From NCBI GenBank assembly GCA_903905065.1, contig CAIVEW010000029.1, positions 1 to 37,318 on the forward strand: DNA of 37,318 nt. Reading direction: 5' to 3'. The notes under the pieces are model-generated. The model had not been told where the DNA came from and did no database searches. It saw only the letters and a list, made by a program, of their open reading frames with translations. Each line of letters begins with the position of its first letter. Position 1 is the first letter of the stretch. Both the position numbers and the translations under genes were made by a program. Below, in pieces: positions 7,633-15,146 of the stretch. The DNA is from an uncultured Bacteroidota bacterium (GTDB lineage Bacteria; Bacteroidota; Bacteroidia; Chitinophagales; Chitinophagaceae).

Positions 7633-8568
7633 ATGGAAAATAGCAAGCCGCCTTTTGCAGAATTATTTGAACCAACCATCACGTACCCTGACCCGGAAAT
7701 ACGAAACCGCCTGGGATTATTGGTCGGTCTTGATGATACTAAGGAAACGATAAAGAAAATACTAAGTTTGTTAGTGAACCCCAACGGTGTTAAGTTATGG
7801 GCTGACAAACATCACAAAGGCGCAGATCAGATACTTAATTTCGTTACCCGTAGGCCGCCATTGATCGTGCTTGCTGGTGATGTTGGTTCTGGAAAATCGG
7901 AGCTTGCTTACACTATAGGAGACGCAGTAGCGCGCCAAGAAAATATAAATGTCGAGTTATTCCCTTTAAGTTTAGCCACGCGGGGGAATGGGCGTGTAGG
8001 TCAAATGACAGAACTAATCTCCGCAGCATTTTGTTATACGCTGGATCGAGCTAAGAAGTTGAAGAACGAAACTGGCAAGTCAAGAGGAGCAGTTATACTG
8101 TTAGTGGATGAAGCAGATGCATTGGCACAATCTCGAGAAAATGATCAGATGCATCACGAAGATAAGGCTGGTGTCAATGCGTTTATTCGAGGTATTGACA
8201 GCCTTGGCAATGGCAAATTCCCAGCTGCTGTTATTATGTGTACTAACAGACCTAACTCACTTGACCCCGCCATCAGGCGGCGGGCGGCGGAAATTGTATA
8301 TTTCAAACGACCGAATGATGAAGCACGACATTCCGTATTGGATGAGCCGCTAGCGGAGCTTGGCTTTACCGAGAAGCAAATAGCAGAGATCGTAAAACTA
8401 ACCGGTCCGAGACATGGGTTACAGTATGGTTTTACCTTTTCAGATTTGGTCCAGCGTCTTTTGCCGGCCTTTGTACTTGATGCCTATCCCGATAATGCTA
8501 TTGACTCGCAAAGGGCAATAGCCATCACTAAATCCATGTTACCCACCCCACCTTTTAAAGAAGCATAA
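7633..8568 (+). CDS. cap6: TRIP13/Pch2-like AAA+ ATPase (CBASS Cap6)
   Basis: 311 residues. Walker A is GDVGSGKS (82-89), a pore loop is likely at GNGRVGQ (118-124), Walker B is ILLVDEAD (155-162), sensor 1 is Asn205 in MCTNRP, and an arginine cluster RRR (215-217) provides the Arg finger. The protein lacks the N-terminal domain of eukaryotic TRIP13, as expected for bacterial homologues. Cap6 disassembles the active HORMA/CD-NTase complex, which keeps CBASS off until infection persists. The ATG follows directly on the HORMA TAA with no spacer. Confidence 0.94.
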   Translation: MENSKPPFAELFEPTITYPDPEIRNRLGLLVGLDDTKETIKKILSLLVNPNGVKLWADKHHKGADQILNFVTRRPPLIVLAGDVGSGKSELAYTIGDAVARQENINVELFPLSLATRGNGRVGQMTELISAAFCYTLDRAKKLKNETGKSRGAVILLVDEADALAQSRENDQMHHEDKAGVNAFIRGIDSLGNGKFPAAVIMCTNRPNSLDPAIRRRAAEIVYFKRPNDEARHSVLDEPLAELGFTEKQIAEIVKLTGPRHGLQYGFTFSDLVQRLLPAFVLDAYPDNAIDSQRAIAITKSMLPTPPFKEA

Positions 8569-8575
8569 GTCTAAT

Positions 8576-9412
8576 ATGGCAAACAAAATTATTTTGAAAG
8601 ATCTTTTCTCTGGTTTACAAAATCAGATGTCAGCTCAGTTGAGTACTAACCGGGAATTTATTATGCATCCTGGATCCAAGGGCGATTCGCTCGAAGACAC
8701 TTGGATAGAATGGTTACGAAAGTACCTGCCAAATCGCTACTGCGTTGACAAGGCAATTATCATCGATTGTACGGGACAATTGAGTGACCAGATAGACCTG
8801 GTAATTTATGACCAACAATATACTCCTTTTGTTTTAACACAAAATGGCATCCACTATATCCCGGCAGAAGGTGTTTATGCTGTTTTTGAGGTTAAACCAG
8901 ACCTTAACGGTTCAATTTTTTCCAATGGCAGCAACATCAGTTACATTGAATATGCAGGCAGAAAGATTGAAAGCGTCAGACGTCTGAAACGTACAACAAC
9001 ATCTATAATCGATCGCGGTAAAAAATACGACCCAAGGCCGTTAACCAAAATAGTTGGAGGAATTCTCGCTAGTACGAATTCAATAAAGAAAAAGGAAACG
9101 TTAGAAGCTCACTTAAAGGTAGCAGTCGGTTTGAAAGGGATCGACATGGGATGTGCAGTTGATTACGGCGCTTTCTTCTTAGATCATTCTGGAGATGAGG
9201 ATGTCAAGATCCTAGATTATGCGCAAAGAATAAATGACTATTATAGAAATAGGATTTTAAGTAACATCGAATTTAGCGAGGCTGATGTATCCTTAGTATC
9301 ATTTTTCTTTCAACTATTACGATATCTTCAACAGAGCATAGGTACGGTTGCTGCGATTGATCTGGCAGAGTATTCGAAATCGATGAAATTCGAAATCGAT
9401 GAAGAGTTATAA
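8576..9412 (+). CDS. nucC: NucC-type cyclic-trinucleotide-activated DNA endonuclease effector
   Basis: 278 residues, somewhat longer than the ~240 of E. coli NucC. The match to NucC as I remember it is extensive: HPGSKGDSLEDTWIEWL, LPNRYCVDKA, SDQIDLVIYDQQYTPF, VYAVFEVKP, SVRRLKRT, PLTKIVGGILAS and LDMGC-like IDMGCAVDYG. The PD-(D/E)XK-type nuclease triad is Asp74, Glu105 and Lys107, equivalent to the Asp-Glu-Lys triad of NucC. NucC trimers bind cyclic triadenylate, pair into hexamers and cut double-stranded DNA indiscriminately, killing the infected cell. An insertion of about 20 residues after EVKP and a C-terminal acidic tail explain the extra length. It is the last gene of the CBASS operon, 7 bp after cap6. 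Confidence 0.95.
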   Translation: MANKIILKDLFSGLQNQMSAQLSTNREFIMHPGSKGDSLEDTWIEWLRKYLPNRYCVDKAIIIDCTGQLSDQIDLVIYDQQYTPFVLTQNGIHYIPAEGVYAVFEVKPDLNGSIFSNGSNISYIEYAGRKIESVRRLKRTTTSIIDRGKKYDPRPLTKIVGGILASTNSIKKKETLEAHLKVAVGLKGIDMGCAVDYGAFFLDHSGDEDVKILDYAQRINDYYRNRILSNIEFSEADVSLVSFFFQLLRYLQQSIGTVAAIDLAEYSKSMKFEIDEEL

Positions 9413-9575
9413 ATTTATTCTTGCCTGGGCGCATCATTATAGAAGTCCATTCCGAGGAAATCGGGTTTAATGGTAGCGATTTGCATCGTCACGCTAACAA
9501 AATGTTTACTATTTCCTAACGATTTGAAATCTTTCTTGCCACAGGATTGTAATACTACTTAAACGAACAATAACT

Positions 9576-10103
9576 ATGTCCATCACAATAAATGGGGTCG
9601 CTGCGACAGAAATTACGGACGTGCAGATAGCACCGTCACAACCCAATGGGCCACGCACTAACGCTGTCTATGAGGGGAGATTGATCGGCGACGTATCCGG
9701 TGTTGGATGGAGCCCGTTCGAGCTTGAATATGACGGTAGGCTGTTCGGCCACTGCCGACTCACAAATACTCCTCACTCTGGTTCGTTTAAATATGGAACA
9801 GTAAAGCAGATTGGTTTATCTCAACAAACAATGAATACAGACGATAATCCGACGGTGGAGATAAAGATTATTAGAGTGGGTTACGATGAGCTTTTCGGCG
9901 TTCAAAAGACACAGTTCGGCCAGTTCCACGATTATCACGAGAGATACCAGTATCTGGGCGACTACTTGGAGGGAGAAATAGTTAAGGTGAAATTGGTATA
10001 TCAGGCGTTATATCCGGGTAATCAATGGGCCGGTATGTCTGACTGGGTAGCACAAGATACAGATAGAAAAACAAGACGAGTATATCTGGACAGCAACGAA
10101 TAG
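9576..10103 (+). CDS. Unknown 175-residue protein downstream of the CBASS operon
   Basis: Not recognised. No signal peptide, membrane segment or catalytic motif is visible. Composition is beta-rich with many Gly, Tyr and Trp (VGWSPFELEYDGRLFGHCRL; NQWAGMSDWVAQD), which suggests a compact beta domain, possibly a binding module. The gene is separated from nucC by 163 bp with no clear terminator or promoter, so readthrough from the CBASS operon is possible but not shown. It is visibly more GC-rich than the CBASS genes, hinting at a separate origin. The start at ATG 9576 is the first in frame and is reasonable. Confidence 0.65.
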   Translation: MSITINGVAATEITDVQIAPSQPNGPRTNAVYEGRLIGDVSGVGWSPFELEYDGRLFGHCRLTNTPHSGSFKYGTVKQIGLSQQTMNTDDNPTVEIKIIRVGYDELFGVQKTQFGQFHDYHERYQYLGDYLEGEIVKVKLVYQALYPGNQWAGMSDWVAQDTDRKTRRVYLDSNE

Positions 10104-10108
10104 TTTTA

Positions 10109-10122
10109 CACACTATGGTGTG
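10109..10122. terminator. Short hairpin after the 175-residue gene
   Basis: CACAC (10109-10113), loop TATG, GTGTG (10118-10122), 5 bp after the stop at 10103. No T-run follows, so a terminator role is only possible. Between here and 10265 I see nothing else. Confidence 0.25.
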
Positions 10123-10265
10123 CATGCCGGTTATTGCTTAAAATAAAAATGCGGCCCGTTTCTGGTGTCGCTAATGCTTAGCTTAGTATTTCCTCATTAC
10201 AGTTGAAGCACTACTCCCCACCAGGCAAAAATATGAATTATTCCACCGATGCTATCAGGCAGTCA

Positions 10266-10445
10266 CTATTCACTCATATTAATCTGAAACCGCTCCAAAT
10301 CTTCAACATAAAAGTTCGACATATCCCCGCCCTTCTCCACTGAAAGGCGGTCAGCAATGATCGCTTTCTTTTTTGGGGTGCCGATCTCCCGTCCCGCTAT
10401 ATTTTTACCGCGAGGATATGGGGCATTGCGCCAGGCCACACCTAC
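10266..10445 (-). pseudogene. Stop-free C-terminal gene remnant or tiny ORF, unrecognised
   Basis: The minus-strand frame is open from just after a stop at 10446-10448 to a TAG at 10266. It gives 59 residues of natural composition (WRNAPYPRGKNIAGREIG, then PKKKAIIADRLSVEKGG and MSNFYVEDLERFQINMSE). There is no ATG near the front; GTG at 10439 would give 57 residues. It reads like the end of a larger protein whose beginning is gone. It directly follows the small membrane protein gene on the same strand (10457-10732). The family is not known to me. Confidence 0.4.
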
Positions 10446-10456
10446 TTAATCGTCTA

Positions 10457-10732
10457 TTAGCTGGTGGCGTGCGGCCTGTTACCAGTACCCTTGTTGCGCA
10501 TATACCTATACGCGGCGTAAATGATAAGCGTAATGACAACTGCGACTCCCAAAAACTCCACGATAACCCCTGTGGGGAGTTTATTTTTATCGCTAACACC
10601 CGGGTCACCCAGCGAAGTTTGAGCAAATGCATATGTATCGGTAAATGTTAGCAATAGCATTGCTATAATCTTATTCCAAGAACTCCATATTTTCCTTTTC
10701 ATAGCACACCATTTTAAATTCACTATAATCAT
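10457..10732 (-). CDS. Small single-pass membrane protein
   Basis: 91 residues from the ATG at 10732, or 80 from the ATG at 10699 (MKRKIWSSWNKIIAM...). A signal peptide ends near TYAFAQ, then comes a short polar segment. One transmembrane helix follows (VIVEFLGVAVVITLIIYAAY) with a basic cytoplasmic end (RYMRNKGTG). The ATG at 10732 overlaps by 4 bp (ATGA) the stop of an upstream open frame on the same strand, which supports a former operon and coupled translation, but the 10699 start gives the cleaner signal peptide. It has no recognised family. It may be a survivor among decayed neighbours. Confidence 0.55.
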   Translation of the reverse strand: MIIVNLKWCAMKRKIWSSWNKIIAMLLLTFTDTYAFAQTSLGDPGVSDKNKLPTGVIVEFLGVAVVITLIIYAAYRYMRNKGTGNRPHATS

Positions 10733-10923
10733 AGAGGGATAATTTTCTCCCAGGGAGTAAAGACAAAAATGATGCCGTAAAAGCCGTAAAATTCATCATT
10801 CACGTCCGTTGGCAATTCACAGATAGAAATTCCATATGACGTTAGCTTCAAATGCGCCAGATCTGCCAGGTGGAATGACGAATACGCGGAGTGGGGTATA
10901 TTTTTGGCGGGAACCTCTTTAAA
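10729..10923 (-). pseudogene. Stop-free 3' remnant of a gene, unrecognised
   Basis: The minus strand is open from 10923 (after a stop at 10924-10926) to a TGA at 10729. The 64 residues read like real protein (KNIPHSAYSSFHLADLAHLK; YGFYGIIFVFTPWEKIIPL). No ATG, GTG or TTG gives a sensible short start, so it looks like the C-terminal end of a gene whose front has been replaced. Its TGA overlaps the ATG of the small membrane protein. The plus-strand MBOAT promoter now lies inside the upstream end. Confidence 0.4.
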
Positions 10924-10934
10924 TTATATTTTTG
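10903..10934 (+). promoter_or_regulatory. Bacteroidota-type promoter of the MBOAT operon
   Basis: TTTG (10903-10906), a 20-bp spacer and TATTTTTG (10927-10934) match the -33 TTTG / -7 TAnnTTTG consensus of the Bacteroidota primary sigma factor. The start codon of the MBOAT gene lies 26 bp downstream. Confidence 0.6.
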
Positions 10935-10960
10935 TAACTAATCAGGAAAGCGGCTAATCC

Positions 10961-12418
10961 ATGCTATTTAATTCATTTGAATTTTTATTATTTTTTCTGA
11001 TTGTTACTGCTGCTTACTTTTTGTTACCGCACAAACTGCGCTGGTTTCATCTGCTTATCGCAAGCTGTTATTTCTACATGTGTTTTGTGCCGATTTATAT
11101 TCTGATCCTTTTTTTTACGATCATCATTGACTATATAGCCGGCATCGTCATCCAGAATGCTACAGGCAAAAAAAGAAAACTAATGCTCGTGGTGAGTATT
11201 GCTGCAAATGTAGGTGTGTTATGTTTTTTTAAATACTACAACTTTTTTGCAATAAACTGGAATAGCTTTTTTCATTTTACAAACGGCAACGCCTCGATCC
11301 CATTACTGAATATTATTTTGCCTATTGGCTTGTCGTTTCATACGTTCCAGGCTATGAGCTACACAATTGAAATATATCGGGGAAATCAACATGCCGAGCG
11401 ACATTTCGGTATTTATGCCTTGTATGTAATGTTCTATCCCCAGCTGGTAGCCGGCCCCATTGAGCGTCCACAAAATATTATACACCAGTTTCATGAAAAA
11501 AAACATTTCGACTACCCAAAGTTCGCATCCGGCTTACGACTTATGTTGTGGGGGCTTATCAAAAAAGTTGTGATCGCAGACCGTCTGGCTACCCTGGTGG
11601 ACCCGATATATAACAATGCTGGCGAGAGTTCGGGCGTATCGCTCATTTTGGCATCGTTTTTCTTTTTGTTGCAGATTTACTGTGATTTTTCAGGGTATTC
11701 AGACATAGCGGTCGGCGCTGCACGGGTAATGGGCTTTGAACTGATGATCAATTTTAATCGGCCATTCATAAGCAAAAACGTTAGTGAGTTCTGGAAAAGA
11801 TGGCATAGATCGCTATCCACCTGGTTTTATGATTATGTCTTCAATCCTTTTGTTGGCACTGTGCGCCACTGGCGGAAGGGGGCCATTGCCATAGGCCTGT
11901 TTCTTACCTTCTTTCTTAGCGGGCTATGGCATGGCGCAAGCTGGACTTTTGTCCTTTGGGGCGTGGTACATGGTTTCGCACTTATCTATGAGTTTCTTAC
12001 CAAAGGCATAAGGGAAAGAATATTCGCTAAAGTACCTAACTGGTTAAACAGTAGTATCAGTTGGTTCGCTACTTTCAGCTTCCTTGTGCTAACTGCGGTG
12101 CTATTCAGAGCAAAGAATATCAGGCAAGCGCTTATTATTTATAGAAAAATGTGCGCTATTCCGCATGAGTTGATGCTTGTTTTTGCGAAAAAAAAACTCA
12201 CTTTTCTGCATCTCCCTGCGCTAGCATATATTTTCGGTGCTTTGCTGTTGATCATTTTATTACAAATCGCGGAAAGCCTGCAAGAAAAATATGACCTGAA
12301 AGAGAACTTTTCACGTTTCCCTATATATGTAAGGCTCGGGACATATTATGCTGCGGTATTTTTGATCTTTTATTTTGGCGTTTTTGATAAGCACGAATTT
12401 ATTTATTTCCAGTTCTAG
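10961..12418 (+). CDS. MBOAT family membrane-bound O-acyltransferase (AlgI-like)
   Basis: 485 residues with about ten hydrophobic helices. The MBOAT signature is complete: FWKRWHRSLSTWFYDY with His282, and the catalytic His324 in SGLWHGASWTFVLWG. The segment PQLVAGPIERP is typical of the AlgI/DltB-like branch. These enzymes move acetyl or other acyl groups across the membrane onto polysaccharide or wall polymers. The acceptor is not deducible here, because no alginate or teichoic acid genes are nearby. The next gene, 32 bp downstream, is an SGNH-like membrane-anchored protein, the usual periplasmic partner of MBOAT proteins. Confidence 0.93.
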   Translation: MLFNSFEFLLFFLIVTAAYFLLPHKLRWFHLLIASCYFYMCFVPIYILILFFTIIIDYIAGIVIQNATGKKRKLMLVVSIAANVGVLCFFKYYNFFAINWNSFFHFTNGNASIPLLNIILPIGLSFHTFQAMSYTIEIYRGNQHAERHFGIYALYVMFYPQLVAGPIERPQNIIHQFHEKKHFDYPKFASGLRLMLWGLIKKVVIADRLATLVDPIYNNAGESSGVSLILASFFFLLQIYCDFSGYSDIAVGAARVMGFELMINFNRPFISKNVSEFWKRWHRSLSTWFYDYVFNPFVGTVRHWRKGAIAIGLFLTFFLSGLWHGASWTFVLWGVVHGFALIYEFLTKGIRERIFAKVPNWLNSSISWFATFSFLVLTAVLFRAKNIRQALIIYRKMCAIPHELMLVFAKKKLTFLHLPALAYIFGALLLIILLQIAESLQEKYDLKENFSRFPIYVRLGTYYAAVFLIFYFGVFDKHEFIYFQF

Positions 12419-12450
12419 TACAAAAGAGTTTATAATATTGATATTCTAAA

Positions 12451-13464
12451 ATGACACGTTTAAAACTAGCGCTGAAATTTATTTTTTACCCGCTGCCAAT
12501 ACATTTTTTATTGTTTGTCTACTTCTATAAGGACCCTTTCAAGGTACTCTATCATTACGATGCTTACTACCAACCGGAAGATACCTTTTACTTCAGCATG
12601 TGTTACGATCGCATCACGACACACACTTTCATTCAGAATTACCCGGCGCATAAATATGACTCGTATATTTTCGGTTCATCACGTTCCGGCTTTTTTGACG
12701 TAAACACCTGGGGCAAGCACGTGGGCTCTGATCATTATTATAATTTCAGTACCGCAATGGAATCACTGTATGGCGTGGAGCGAAAATTCCAGATGCTTAA
12801 GGACCGAAAAATACCCATTAAAAACGCGCTTATCGCTCTTGATGATGAAATACTGGGTGTTGTGGCTAACCAAAGCGGGCACTTACTGATAAAGGATCCG
12901 CTAATAACTGGCGAAAGTCGTTTTGCCTTCCAGGCCCAGTTCTTCAAAGATTTTTTTGAGAAAGATTTTATCATTCCATACCTGCATATGCTTTTTTCCC
13001 CACATCCTTATGCATATGCGCTCACCGATCCTATCTTTATGCCACACACAATGCGGTACGATGTCAATACCAATGAGTATGTGATGGATGAAGCAGACAA
13101 TAAACTAAGAACCGACAGCATAAAATATTACGAAACCCGAAAGAATATATTTTACAAACGGGACACCACTACTCTTCATTATGCAAAACCTGCGATAGGC
13201 GTAGTGCAGAAATCATTGCTTGTGAATATCAAAGAAATTTTGAGTCAAGATAATGCAAGCTACCGCATAGTTATCAATCCCCTGTATGACCAACTGAAAA
13301 TGGACACCACCGATATTAAAACACTCCGGGAAATATTTGGCGCACAAAATGTTTTCGATTTCTCGGGCATCAACGACATAACAAACAATGAGTATAATTA
13401 CTATGAGGCCTCACATTATCGTCCACGAGTGGCCGACTGGATGATGAACGTAATTTACAAGTAA
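12451..13464 (+). CDS. Membrane-anchored SGNH/GDSL-like partner of the MBOAT acyltransferase
   Basis: 337 residues. One N-terminal membrane anchor (about 8-26) is followed by an extracytoplasmic domain. The segment YDSYIFGSSRSGFF (residues 69-82) fits the serine block of SGNH-like proteins that pair with MBOAT enzymes, and a C-terminal ASHYRPRVADWM contains the His expected near the end. A canonical GDSL and an Asp-x-x-His are not evident, so catalysis is uncertain. Position directly after the MBOAT gene with 32 bp spacing suggests that it completes acyl transfer to an exported polymer. Confidence 0.7.
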   Translation: MTRLKLALKFIFYPLPIHFLLFVYFYKDPFKVLYHYDAYYQPEDTFYFSMCYDRITTHTFIQNYPAHKYDSYIFGSSRSGFFDVNTWGKHVGSDHYYNFSTAMESLYGVERKFQMLKDRKIPIKNALIALDDEILGVVANQSGHLLIKDPLITGESRFAFQAQFFKDFFEKDFIIPYLHMLFSPHPYAYALTDPIFMPHTMRYDVNTNEYVMDEADNKLRTDSIKYYETRKNIFYKRDTTTLHYAKPAIGVVQKSLLVNIKEILSQDNASYRIVINPLYDQLKMDTTDIKTLREIFGAQNVFDFSGINDITNNEYNYYEASHYRPRVADWMMNVIYK

Positions 13465-13548
13465 ACACTATTTCTCTGCTTTCTCAAAGCCTGCCTATCG
13501 CAACACAGCTTCTCTCCATATCGTATATTTAGATAAAAATTATTTTAA

Positions 13549-13556
13549 TATCTTTG
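13549..13556 (+). promoter_or_regulatory. Promoter -7 element for the TPR gene
   Basis: TATCTTTG matches TAnnTTTG exactly and ends 5 bp before the ATG at 13562, so the transcript would be leaderless or nearly so. An exact TTTG at -33 is not present (ATTT at 13527-13530). Confidence 0.45.
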
Positions 13557-13561
13557 TACAA

Positions 13562-14332
13562 ATGAAACAACTACTAAGCCTCGTACTGGCGTGCATTGCC
13601 TGCGTGGCCGGAGCCCAAACCAACGCCCGGCATTATACAGACTCCATGCGCGTAGCTGTAACGCAGGCAAAAGAAGATAGTGTCAAAGTAGCGCTGCTCC
13701 TGGAAGTGGGTCGCGAACTGATGGAGACCAACCCTGATGAAACGATAAAATATGCTCGCCAAGCGATAGACCTCGCCACGGAGCTTAAAGATAAAAAAGA
13801 TGTGGCCGTGGCGTACCGCCTGCTTGGTAACACCTACAGCTACAAAAACAGCAACAATAAGGCTCTTAAAAATTACCGCCTTGCGTTGCAGATAAACAGG
13901 GAGATAGGCGATGCGCAAAACGAAGGCATCTCTTTATTCGATATAGGTACGGTATACCACAAAGTAAACTATTATAATAAAGCACTCAAAAACTTTGAGC
14001 AGTCAAAAATAATACTGGAAAAGGCAGACTACCCGCTACCACTGGCCAATACCATCTCGTGGATAGGATGGGTGCACATCAAAAAGATGGAGTACTCCAC
14101 AGCCCTCAGCTATTACACACAAGCGCTGGATATCTACAAAACAACGGACTGTAAAAGCGGTATCGCAACGACCTGCAACCAGCTCTCCTGGCTATATTTC
14201 CAGAAAAGCGACTACGACAAAGCAGAGGCTAATGCTTTGCTGGCGCTGGCCTCGGCCCACGATGCAAAATATAAACCTGGTATAAAAGAAGCCAACGAAA
14301 TGCTCCACCAGATCCGTGCAATAAAGAAATAG
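13562..14332 (+). CDS. Secreted/periplasmic TPR protein
   Basis: 256 residues. A signal peptide (MKQLLSLVLACIACVAGAQ) supports the start. About five tetratricopeptide repeats follow (for example AVAYRLLGNTYSYKNSNNKA and NTISWIGWVHIKKMEYSTAL), and the protein ends right after them. It looks like the sensor half of the TPR signalling proteins at 31.3-35.6 kb, but with no membrane helix or output domain. TPRs bind protein partners; none is identifiable. Confidence 0.82.
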   Translation: MKQLLSLVLACIACVAGAQTNARHYTDSMRVAVTQAKEDSVKVALLLEVGRELMETNPDETIKYARQAIDLATELKDKKDVAVAYRLLGNTYSYKNSNNKALKNYRLALQINREIGDAQNEGISLFDIGTVYHKVNYYNKALKNFEQSKIILEKADYPLPLANTISWIGWVHIKKMEYSTALSYYTQALDIYKTTDCKSGIATTCNQLSWLYFQKSDYDKAEANALLALASAHDAKYKPGIKEANEMLHQIRAIKK

Positions 14333-14388
14333 CAGATATAGCTGGCTGCAAAAACGCTGTAAATTGCCCTTCCCGAAAATCTAATCAT

Positions 14389-15030
14389 ATGTACGATCTC
14401 CCGCGTCACAAAGAACACGATGAACAGGTAATTAAAGCATTTACAGAGCGGTATCCTTTCGCTTTCTTAACTGGTTGCGATTCAGAAAAGAGGCCTGTCG
14501 CTACCCAGGTACCGGTCTTTATTGAAGAAAATAACGGACGGAAAATCATGCGTGGGCATATCATGAGAAACACCGATCACCATAAAGCGTTCCTGCACAA
14601 TGAAAATGTTCTAGTGGTTTTTACAGGAAAACATACTTATGTGAGCGCGACGTGGTACAGCAATCCGTATACACCCTCAACATGGAATTATATGAGTGTT
14701 CATGCCAGGGGTGTAATTCGGTTTGTGACCGACGCCGAGTTAGTAGATGTATTGAGAACAACAAGCCTTCATTTTGAAAATGACGATCCGCAATCGACGA
14801 CCGTTTTTGATAACCTTCCAACGGAATATAAGGACAGGGTTATTAAGGCCATTGTTGCTTTCGAAATTGAAATAAAGGAAATGGACACGGTTTTCAAATT
14901 AAGCCAGGACAGGGATGCCAAAAGCTATCAAAATATAATAGCGCGGCTTAAAGAACAAGGTGAAGACGGACAGGTGATCGCTGCTGAAATGGAAAAGAGA
15001 ACAAAGGAAGTGTTTCCAGATAAAGAATGA
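14389..15030 (+). CDS. PaiB-like FMN-binding protein
   Basis: 213 residues, the usual length for this family. It begins MYDLPRHKEHD, as PaiB proteins typically do (MY.P..F). The core YVSATWYSNPYTPSTWNYMSVHARGVIRF is diagnostic of the FMN-binding split-barrel fold. The name negative transcriptional regulator comes from Bacillus subtilis PaiB; the biochemical role is unclear and may be flavin- or heme-linked. It is a single gene, 56 bp after the TPR gene, with its own ATG. Confidence 0.85.
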   Translation: MYDLPRHKEHDEQVIKAFTERYPFAFLTGCDSEKRPVATQVPVFIEENNGRKIMRGHIMRNTDHHKAFLHNENVLVVFTGKHTYVSATWYSNPYTPSTWNYMSVHARGVIRFVTDAELVDVLRTTSLHFENDDPQSTTVFDNLPTEYKDRVIKAIVAFEIEIKEMDTVFKLSQDRDAKSYQNIIARLKEQGEDGQVIAAEMEKRTKEVFPDKE

Positions 15031-15146
15031 GTTGCGAATAAAGCGCCTTGCCATCGCACCGTCTTTTTCACAATGCAAAACGATCAACGCACTTTAGATA
15101 AATGCTGCGGTGGACTTTAACTGCCAGAAAACGCCAACAACAAACT

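Noticed and set aside
3800..10960. Search for att sites, tRNA-associated integration, integrase or transposase around the CBASS locus
   Set aside because: No recombinase, tRNA or long direct repeats at the likely borders were found; island status rests only on AT-rich composition and gene remnants.
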